From positions 1 through 12,761 of the forward strand of contig DATKKX010000151.1 of NCBI GenBank assembly GCA_035542775.1: 12,761 nucleotides of DNA. Direction: 5' to 3'. Source of the stretch: DATKKX01 sp035542775. GTDB lineage: Bacteria; Planctomycetota; Phycisphaerae; UBA1845; UTPLA1. Below, piece by piece: positions 7,797 through 12,761 of this stretch. A program made the translations under genes and the position numbers. The notes beneath the pieces were generated by a model. That model saw only the letters and a list, made by a program, of their open reading frames with translations, was not told where the DNA came from and made no database searches. How positions within the stretch are numbered: position 1 is the stretch's first letter; every line of letters starts with the position of its first letter.

Positions 7797-9344
7797 TCAG
7801 ATTGATTTGCACACCACACGGTTTCCGCCCTGCCTTTTGGCTTGATACATGATTTCATCAGCCGCTTTCAGCAGGGAGTCAAGGCGGGTTTTCGGAGAGA
7901 GAGCGCGAACATAGAGCAGGCCCGCGCTCCAGGCCACCCGGCTCGACACGGCCTCTAGTTGGACGGCGTTGTCCGCCACGGTCCGCAGGGCCCGCTCAAT
8001 GATCTCGCGGGCCAGCTCCAGCGAGGGACTTTCCAGCATCACCACAAACTCATCGCCGCCCATCCTTCCCAGAATGGCGTCTTTCGGCAAGGCCGCCCGG
8101 GTGTGCCCTATGACGGCCTGCAGCGCCGCATCGCCGAAGTCGTGTCCAAAGCGATCGTTCAGCGACTTGAAGCCGTCAAGGTCCAGGTAGCACAAGGCCA
8201 TGGCGGCCCCATGCCGTGATGCCATGGCCATGGCTTGCTCAGCCCGGGTCCGGAAGCCCTCGCGATTGAGCACTTGCGTGAGCGGGTCATAGATGGCCTT
8301 GGCGTGCAAGTCCTGCATCTTCTGCTTCGCCTGCAGGCCCTGTTGCACCGTCTCGCTCAGCAGTTCGTTCATCCGGCGAACGATATTGGAGGAGTTGTCC
8401 GCCGCCTCGCGGGCCAGCGCCGCGAGCAGCGAGGGCAGCTCGGCCTCCGGTTGCTTTCCTTCATAGAAGAAGCTGTACAACCTGACGAACTCGGTCTGAA
8501 CTTCCTTCAAGAACGAATCAAAGCCGAGGTCCGGTTTGCGGGCCTTCAGGAAGCCGCTCAGCGCGTCGGCATCCTTCTGATTCCAGATGTTGGTGGAGTG
8601 GGGCAGCAGGGCCGCGATGTGGGCGGCATCCCGCAAGGTCTCATCGGACACGAGTTCGGTCAGGCGCTCATGATTGTGATGGAAAGCGACCGTATCCACG
8701 AACAGCTCGGGAAGCTCGAGTTTCAGGGCCACCGCTCGCCCGATCTCCGAGTGGTCCATTCCGCATAACTCGCGTTCCTTTTGGAGCTGATCATGCAAGG
8801 TCAGACCGGGCGTGCGCAGCAGGTTCAAATAGTCCTCGCGCAAGACCGAGTAGATCACCGGCAGAGCGAAGTCCTCGAACAGCCCGATCACGAACGCCTC
8901 GTCGCCGTGCTTGGTATTCTCCATCATCGCGTAATGGCGGGCCGCCGTTGCCTTGGTCAGCGAGGGCTCCCAGAATCTCTGCGATTCCGCGGGAGAGAGT
9001 TGCAGCTCGTTGTGAAGCCCGGTCATGCAGTAGCTGATGGCCAGCGTGCGGACCGTGCCGAGGCCGAGCAGATTCACGGCTGCCTTCAGCGTGGTGACGC
9101 GGTTCCGCACTCCCGCCCACGAGGAGTTGGCCAGGGCCAGGAGCTTGCTGGTCAAGGAGGCATCCGCCTCGATGACCTTCACATAGTCGGCGGGCCCCGC
9201 GTCGGGATCCTTGCCGAGTTCCAGGAACTTCATGGCCACGGCGACGCTGGTCGGCAGGTAGGATAGTCCGTCGATGCGGCTTAGCAGCTCGCGCTGGCGT
9301 GCGTTCACTTTCGACTTGGCCGGAGGCGAGATTGCGGTGGCCAT
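7797..9344 (-). CDS. HDOD-GGDEF signalling protein, probable diguanylate cyclase
   Basis: 515 residues, cytoplasmic, with no membrane segment. The start at 9344 has a strong AGAGGAGG 8 bases upstream. Residues ~20-220 form an HDOD domain (opening around LPTSVAVAMKFLEL, with TVAFHHNHE later), a non-catalytic HD relative used for partner binding or signal input. A helical linker (~300-350) leads to a complete GGDEF domain from Y352: YDPLT, the metal-site motif LDLDGFKSLND, intact GGDEF at 429-433, and ADEIMYQAK near the end. The domain should make cyclic-di-GMP from two GTP. The allosteric RxxD inhibition site, expected a few residues before GGDEF, reads L419-P-K-D422; the Arg is missing, so canonical product inhibition is unlikely. 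The gene is divergent from the HD-GYP gene and convergent with the surface-protein gene (8-bp gap, no room for a separate terminator). Confidence 0.93.
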   Translation of the reverse strand: MATAISPPAKSKVNARQRELLSRIDGLSYLPTSVAVAMKFLELGKDPDAGPADYVKVIEADASLTSKLLALANSSWAGVRNRVTTLKAAVNLLGLGTVRTLAISYCMTGLHNELQLSPAESQRFWEPSLTKATAARHYAMMENTKHGDEAFVIGLFEDFALPVIYSVLREDYLNLLRTPGLTLHDQLQKERELCGMDHSEIGRAVALKLELPELFVDTVAFHHNHERLTELVSDETLRDAAHIAALLPHSTNIWNQKDADALSGFLKARKPDLGFDSFLKEVQTEFVRLYSFFYEGKQPEAELPSLLAALAREAADNSSNIVRRMNELLSETVQQGLQAKQKMQDLHAKAIYDPLTQVLNREGFRTRAEQAMAMASRHGAAMALCYLDLDGFKSLNDRFGHDFGDAALQAVIGHTRAALPKDAILGRMGGDEFVVMLESPSLELAREIIERALRTVADNAVQLEAVSSRVAWSAGLLYVRALSPKTRLDSLLKAADEIMYQAKRQGGNRVVCKSI

Positions 9345-9352
9345 TATCGGAA

Positions 9353-9360
9353 CCTCCTCT
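9353..9360 (-). promoter_or_regulatory. Strong ribosome binding site of the HDOD-GGDEF gene
   Basis: On the minus strand AGAGGAGG sits 8 bases before the ATG whose first base is 9344. This confirms the start of the HDOD-GGDEF protein. Confidence 0.8.
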
Positions 9361-9376
9361 GATAAATCTGGCGCCC

Positions 9377-9414
9377 GGCTGCCGCCCCAACGGCGGCGGC
9401 CCCGTGTACCACGG
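9377..9414 (-). promoter_or_regulatory. Two adjacent GC-rich hairpins in the HDOD-GGDEF leader
   Basis: Bases 9377-9386 pair with 9392-9401 (10-bp stem with one G-T wobble, 5-base loop). Immediately next, CCGTG 9402-9406 pairs with CACGG 9410-9414. In the minus-strand mRNA these lie about 33-70 bases before the start codon, just upstream of the Shine-Dalgarno. They could act on translation or transcript stability, or could simply reflect GC-rich sequence. They match no riboswitch class I recognise. Confidence 0.35.
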
Positions 9415-9478
9415 AGCGCATGCCGGCAATCGCCGTGAGTCCTCTTCCTGTATCTGATCGGCGTGACCTAACCATCGG

Positions 9479-9504
9479 TTGAGTAGGATTCTGCTCAAGA
9501 ATCC
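9479..9504. promoter_or_regulatory. Overlapping inverted repeats in the divergent intergenic region, candidate operator
   Basis: A perfect 7-bp inverted repeat, GGATTCT 9486-9492 and AGAATCC 9498-9504 with a 5-base spacer, overlaps TTGAG 9479-9483 / CTCAA 9494-9498 with a 10-base spacer. It lies between the divergent HDOD-GGDEF and HD-GYP genes, about 90 bases before the latter's start. This placement suits a transcription-factor site controlling one or both genes. The regulator is unknown, and clear -35/-10 boxes were not found nearby. Confidence 0.4.
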
Positions 9505-9580
9505 ACTCGGCCGGACCGAATGCTGCCCATAGCGCCAGGTATGCCCGTGCTGATCGATCGGCCACTTGCCCGCCGGCGTC

Positions 9581-9588
9581 AGGGAGGG
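9581..9588 (+). promoter_or_regulatory. Ribosome binding site fixing the HD-GYP start at 9595
   Basis: AGGGAGGG lies 6 bases before ATG 9595. It favours this start over the in-frame ATG at 9520, and the residues between the two show no domain or conserved pattern. Confidence 0.75.
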
Positions 9589-9594
9589 CTTTGT

Positions 9595-10608
9595 ATGCAA
9601 CTGCTTCCATCCTCTGCTACGCCTCAAGTGCTGCTTGTAGGCGAAGGCGAGTCAACTCGCCTGCTGGAGGACGTTCTGCGCGAACAGGGATGGCACACAA
9701 TCTCGTGCCCGACGACCTTCGGTGTCCTGCGGCTCTTACGATCCAGGTCCGATATCGATCTGGTGGTTTTGTGCCCGGACACAAAGCTCGAACTTTTCAT
9801 GGAGCTTTGTCGGCAGGTGAAATTCGACGCCCGAACCGCGCTCATGCCGGTCGTCTTTGTCCTCGCCGCGCCCTGCCCCACGTCCAGCGCTGAGGTCTTT
9901 ACCGCCGGCGCGGACGATTGCATCCACCTGCCCACATCCGACGCGGAGCTGGTCGCCCGCGCCCAGCGGGCCGTCCGAACAAAGCGGGCCACCGATTCGC
10001 TCGAGGACGCGACCGCCGTCATCACCTCGCTGGCCATCGCCATCGAGGGCCGGGACAAAACCACCCGCGGCCACGTGGATCGGGTCAGCGCATACTCCGT
10101 CAAGCTCGGTCGCTGCTTCGGCCTGAGCCAGGAACAACTGGCCAGCATTCGCGTCGGCGGCATCGTCCACGACCTCGGCAAGGTGGCCGTTCCCGACGAC
10201 ATCTTGAACAGGCCGGGCAAGCTGACGGCGGAAGAGATGGCCCTGGTCAGGCGACACCCTGTCATCGGCTATGACATCCTCAAGCCCACCCGCGCGTTCC
10301 GGGAAGTCCTGCCCATCGTGCGGTGGCACCACGAAAGACCCAATGGCACAGGCTACCCTGACGGCCTCAGCGGCGAAGAAATTCCCCTGGTCGCTCGAAT
10401 CGTCGCGGTGACGGATGTTTTTGACGCCATCTCCACGGACCGCCCCTATCATCCCGCTTACCCGCCGGATCATTGCCGTCAGATCCTGCTGGAATCCGCA
10501 CGGGCCGGGGACCTTGATGCCGACGTCGTATCTGCCCTGCTGGAGATGCTCGACGCCGCCCAGGCCTCCCCCTCCGATGCCGCGGCCACGGCTCCGACCT
10601 CCAAGTGA
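9595..10608 (+). CDS. Degenerate receiver fused to HD-GYP domain, probable cyclic-di-GMP phosphodiesterase
   Basis: 337 residues, soluble. Residues ~10-125 have the receiver fold but lack its key residues. The acidic pair after the first strand is G16-E17, the phosphorylated Asp position is C60 (in DLVVLCPD), the Thr/Ser position is L90 and the conserved Lys is L112 (before P113). It is therefore unlikely to be switched by phosphorylation. Residues ~140-325 are an HD-GYP domain with an intact metal site: H160, H192-D193 (VHDLGK), H221, H245-H246-E247, G253-Y254-P255 and D274. Asn at 250, in HHERPNGTGYP, is a common variant of the family's DG. HD-GYP enzymes hydrolyse cyclic-di-GMP, and some act on cGAMP. 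It pairs functionally and head-to-head with the HDOD-GGDEF gene, which makes the nucleotide this one should remove. Confidence 0.92.
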   Translation: MQLLPSSATPQVLLVGEGESTRLLEDVLREQGWHTISCPTTFGVLRLLRSRSDIDLVVLCPDTKLELFMELCRQVKFDARTALMPVVFVLAAPCPTSSAEVFTAGADDCIHLPTSDAELVARAQRAVRTKRATDSLEDATAVITSLAIAIEGRDKTTRGHVDRVSAYSVKLGRCFGLSQEQLASIRVGGIVHDLGKVAVPDDILNRPGKLTAEEMALVRRHPVIGYDILKPTRAFREVLPIVRWHHERPNGTGYPDGLSGEEIPLVARIVAVTDVFDAISTDRPYHPAYPPDHCRQILLESARAGDLDADVVSALLEMLDAAQASPSDAAATAPTSK

Positions 10609-10719
10609 GACAAGCCTGATCCTCCCCACGCGCTGTTGCTCGGACGGCGGCGCAAAGAGCATGGAACACTCCCGGGACATACTCCCCCAAAGCTCCGACA
10701 CCAGGTTGCCGTGAAAGTG

Positions 10720-10749
10720 CGGGAAACATATGCTCCCGGCCGATTTTTT
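10720..10749 (+). terminator. Possible intrinsic terminator of the HD-GYP gene
   Basis: CGGGA 10720-10724 can pair with TCCCG 10734-10738 around a 9-base loop, and T6 follows at 10744-10749. The stem is short and five bases separate it from the T-run, so this is a weak candidate about 110 bases after the stop. It is the only hairpin-plus-T-run in the gap. Confidence 0.35.
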
Positions 10750-10752
10750 GCC

Positions 10753-10830
10753 ACCGGCTCGCCGGTTCAGGCGTGACCGCCACTATCGGAGCGTCATAAG
10801 ATAGCGTGGGGCGCCGGCGGCTCGCCGGTG
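10753..10830. repeat. Pair of hairpins sharing GGCTCGCCGGT
   Basis: Hairpin A is ACCGG 10753-10757 / CCGGT 10762-10766 with a CTCG loop. Hairpin B is 10812-10819 / 10823-10830 with a 3-base loop and one wobble pair. Both contain the identical 11-mer GGCTCGCCGGT, starting 63 bases apart. This may be a small dispersed palindromic repeat (REP-like) or chance in GC-rich sequence. Confidence 0.4.
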
Positions 10831-10930
10831 GAAACGCAGGCCGCGGGCCCGCGCCACGGAAAATCCTCGTGGAGTTCTCAAGACTGGTTCCCAGACCCTT
10901 GCCCTGATCTTCTGTGACGGGTGACGGTCG

Positions 10931-10946
10931 TTGAGGATACACTCAA
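10931..10946 (+). promoter_or_regulatory. Inverted repeat overlapping the ribosome binding site of the phosphoesterase gene
   Basis: TTGAG 10931-10935 and CTCAA 10942-10946 form a perfect 5-bp inverted repeat with a 6-base spacer. The presumptive Shine-Dalgarno GAGG (10933-10936) lies inside it, 13 bases before GTG 10950. If it folds in the mRNA it would mask the ribosome binding site. The same half-sites occur at 9479-9498. Confidence 0.3.
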
Positions 10947-10949
10947 GAC

Positions 10950-12374
10950 GTGACGATCGCCGAACACGCCCGTTCTTCTTCAGCCGCTGACGACCTTTGC
11001 ACGGCGCCGGCGTATTCCGGCGACACCAACCGCCGTTTCCCCTCTGACGCCGCCTACAGCCGTATGCACTGGACGTTCATGGCTATCATCGCCGCGGTGG
11101 CGGTATACCTCCTCATCGCCTCCCGCTACCCCGGCACCCCGCGGATATTCGGCGGGCGGACGTTGGCCGTCGTGATGCTGTCGTTCAACGCCTTGTGGTG
11201 GACGATCGCGGATCGGAGGTTCGCCCGGCATATTCGCGGCGCCAGACGATCCAGAGCAATTCGCCTGCTTGCCGCGGTCTTTTCGCTGACCATGAACGCC
11301 CCCATCGTTGAGATGCTAATATCCGGCGGCCCCCCGTTGTTCCAGAGCTTTCCCACTTGGTATGCCGCGGCGGTGACGCTGTGGCAGCTCGGCTTGGTCG
11401 CCGCCATGCCCATCGTCGCCCTGCTGCGGCTCATCGGACTGGTGATGACGTGGATCGTGCGGCACATCAGACCTCGAAAAGGCATCACCCGGACCGACGC
11501 TTTCGACCCGACCCGCCGGGCGGTCCTGAAGACCGCTTTTGCCACGGCGCCGGTCGCTATTCTGGCCGGTCTCACCTCTGTCGCGCGAGTCCAGGAGCAG
11601 CGGCTGCAGGTCAATCGCCACACCTTGCCCGCACCCTGGCTCCCCGATCGCTTGCGCGGCCTGACGATCACCCACATCTCCGACCTGCACGTCGGCCGCC
11701 TGTACCGCCCCTTCATGCTCCCGCGTCTCATCGATACGGCGAACGCCCTCGATGGAGACATCGTCGTCGTAACCGGGGACGTTGTAGACAACTCCAATTT
11801 GCTGCTGCCCCAGGCACTGGAAGCCCTGTCGCATCTAACCCATCGCCACGGTCTGTTCCTCTGCCTGGGAAACCACGATCAGATCGACAGCCGCGTGGAC
11901 TTCATCAACGCCGTCCGTTCCCGCCGACTCGATCTTCTGATCAATCAGCGGCGCGTGATCCGGATCGACGGCGAGAGCATCACGATCGCCGGCCTGGACT
12001 TCGCCAGCGGTGACGAGCCGGGCGGCTATCACAGCCGAAAGGGCAATCTGGCCAATGTCCAGGAGACATTTGAAGGCTACCGCCGGCCGACAGACGGCCC
12101 GGTCATCGCCCTCGCTCACCATCCTCACACCTGGGACACGTTGGCTCGGGTGGGTGCGCCGCTGACCCTCTCAGGGCATACCCACGGCGGACAACTCATG
12201 CTGACCCCGCCCGAAGAGAGGCCCGACATCGGCATCGGCCGCATTCTCTTCCGGTATACCCGGGGCTTCTATTACAACGGTCCCAGCACCTTGTTCGTGA
12301 ACAGCGGTGTCGGCAACTGGTTTCCCCTGCGAATCCATGCCCCGGCGGAAGTGGTCCGAATCCGGCTTGTCTAG
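10950..12374 (+). CDS. Membrane-anchored calcineurin-like metallophosphoesterase with internal Tat-like segment
   Basis: 474 residues from GTG 10950; ATG 11064, just before the first membrane segment, is an alternative without a clear Shine-Dalgarno. Four hydrophobic segments are seen (~41-58, 71-87, 104-124, 139-170). The loops at 88-103 and 171-190 are rich in Arg, predicting both as cytoplasmic. T188-R189-R190-A-V-L-K194 followed by a fifth hydrophobic stretch (to ~210) resembles a twin-arginine signal. This would place the C-terminal catalytic domain outside the membrane. That domain has the complete metallophosphoesterase set: D245-L-H247, G276-D277...D280, G307-N-H-D310, H390-H391, and G409-H-T-H412 with GG. 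It resembles the YkuE/YaeI group; Bacillus YkuE is a known Tat substrate. The substrate is not predictable here (phospholipid-type or other phosphate ester). Its link to the neighbouring cyclic-di-GMP genes is unknown. Confidence 0.9.
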   Translation: MTIAEHARSSSAADDLCTAPAYSGDTNRRFPSDAAYSRMHWTFMAIIAAVAVYLLIASRYPGTPRIFGGRTLAVVMLSFNALWWTIADRRFARHIRGARRSRAIRLLAAVFSLTMNAPIVEMLISGGPPLFQSFPTWYAAAVTLWQLGLVAAMPIVALLRLIGLVMTWIVRHIRPRKGITRTDAFDPTRRAVLKTAFATAPVAILAGLTSVARVQEQRLQVNRHTLPAPWLPDRLRGLTITHISDLHVGRLYRPFMLPRLIDTANALDGDIVVVTGDVVDNSNLLLPQALEALSHLTHRHGLFLCLGNHDQIDSRVDFINAVRSRRLDLLINQRRVIRIDGESITIAGLDFASGDEPGGYHSRKGNLANVQETFEGYRRPTDGPVIALAHHPHTWDTLARVGAPLTLSGHTHGGQLMLTPPEERPDIGIGRILFRYTRGFYYNGPSTLFVNSGVGNWFPLRIHAPAEVVRIRLV

Positions 12375-12384
12375 CCCGATCCAG

Positions 12385-12399
12385 GCGCAGAAATTGCGC
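12385..12399 (+). terminator. Hairpin after the phosphoesterase gene, possible terminator
   Basis: GCGCA 12385-12389 pairs with TGCGC 12395-12399 around GAAAT, starting 10 bases after the TAG stop. Only TT follows, so the U-tract is minimal. The position supports a terminator; the sequence alone does not prove one. Confidence 0.4.
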
Positions 12400-12594
12400 T
12401 TCCGGCCGGTCCCGTGCAGCGGTTTGACGCCCACGACACTCCACCAGGCCTCTGGGACAGCAGACCGCCGATGGGCACCGCCGTGAGCCAGCCGGCCGCA
12501 AGCCGTTCCCAATAAGGGCATTGCGGTTATAGGCCGTGACGCCTCTCTGCCGTAATAGTGATATGTGGGCTTTGTTATCGGAGGTAACGATGGT

Positions 12595-12622
12595 TTGACA
12601 CGCTGAAGCCCCCCTTTAGAAT
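12595..12622 (+). promoter_or_regulatory. Sigma70-type promoter of the gene at the right edge
   Basis: A perfect -35 box TTGACA (12595-12600), a 16-base spacer and a -10 box TAGAAT (12617-12622, one mismatch to TATAAT). Transcription would begin near 12629, giving a leader of about 33 bases to ATG 12662. It is the best promoter match in the window. Confidence 0.65.
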
Positions 12623-12661
12623 GCCGCCTTGGCGCGGAAATAGTAGATTCGGATCGTCCTC

Positions 12662-12761
12662 ATGCGATTGAATTTTCTCGACCGTTCAGATCGGCGGACC
12701 GCCCCCCTTTCGTACGGAGTCGCCGTCCTGCTTGGCTTGGTGGTGTTGGTCATCGCTCACG
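12662..12761 (+). CDS. N-terminus of a membrane protein, cut by the window edge
   Basis: An open frame from ATG 12662 runs off the window after 33 codons. It starts with a polar, Arg/Asp-rich stretch and continues into a hydrophobic segment (YGVAVLLGLVVLVIA) that looks like a first transmembrane helix. A good promoter lies at the right distance upstream, but no strong Shine-Dalgarno is visible. A charged lead followed by YGVAVLL is often seen at the N-terminus of multi-pass sensor histidine kinases. With so little sequence that is only a guess. Confidence 0.55.
   Translation, partial: MRLNFLDRSDRRTAPLSYGVAVLLGLVVLVIAH

Larger units (their letters stand above)
10609..10949. other. 341-bp gene-free gap with several GC-rich hairpins
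   Basis: No credible coding frame is seen on either strand; the frames that cross it are extensions of shadows. It holds a terminator-like stem plus T6 (10720-10749) and two hairpins sharing the 11-mer GGCTCGCCGGT (10756-10766 and 10819-10829). It also holds a 12-bp palindrome CGCGGGCCCGCG at 10842-10853 and an inverted repeat next to the downstream start codon. Confidence 0.6.

Noticed and set aside
10367..10942. Minus-strand open frame covering the 10609-10949 gap
   Set aside because: Half of it is antisense to the HD-GYP gene and the rest reads Arg/Pro-rich without domains or a good start. Not supported as a gene.
12171..12521. Minus-strand open frame after the phosphoesterase
   Set aside because: It overlaps the catalytic GHTH region in antisense and shows no protein family pattern.
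12580..12598. GGAGG followed by ATG GTT TGA, a two-codon frame with an excellent ribosome binding site
   Set aside because: The stop follows after one codon and the segment overlaps the -35 box of the promoter at 12595. It is most likely chance, though an ATG-stop regulatory frame cannot be excluded.

Overview
The window looks like chromosomal DNA of a high-GC, free-living bacterium, most likely a member of the Planctomycetota (Phycisphaerae-like). This is inferred from gene content, not from a marker gene. The pointers are very large exported proteins that combine a right-handed beta-helix, cohesin-like domains, HYR-like 'DNC...CGN' domains, short Cys-rich 'GACC' repeats and C-terminal dockerin-type calcium loops. 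No rRNA, tRNA, CRISPR array, insertion sequence or phage gene is visible.

Left half (1-7788, + strand): three exported, dockerin-bearing proteins follow one another. The first is cut by the window edge and only its C-terminus remains. The second (901-4164) has a signal peptide, beta-helix, cohesin-like domain, two nearly identical 77-residue repeats, an HYR domain and a C-terminal module homologous to the end of the first protein. The third (4504-7788) has a signal peptide, an unrecognised N-terminal domain, three Cys-rich repeats, two cohesin-like domains and a classic two-loop dockerin. The set reads as a surface or extracellular protein locus shaped by module duplication. Cohesin-like and dockerin-like parts in the same chains raise the possibility of calcium-dependent self-assembly, which is untested.

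Middle (7797-10608): a divergently transcribed signalling pair. The minus-strand gene is an HDOD-GGDEF protein (probable diguanylate cyclase). The plus-strand gene is a degenerate receiver fused to an intact HD-GYP domain (probable cyclic-di-GMP phosphodiesterase). The roughly 250-bp region between them holds strong hairpins and an inverted repeat that could be an operator.

Right part (10609-12761): a 341-bp gap with several GC-rich hairpins, then a membrane-anchored metallophosphoesterase with four predicted membrane segments and an internal Tat-like twin-arginine segment. After it comes an intergenic stretch with a good sigma70-type promoter and the first 33 codons of a membrane protein running off the window.

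The signalling pair and the surface proteins are neighbours, but nothing in the sequence proves that one controls the other.
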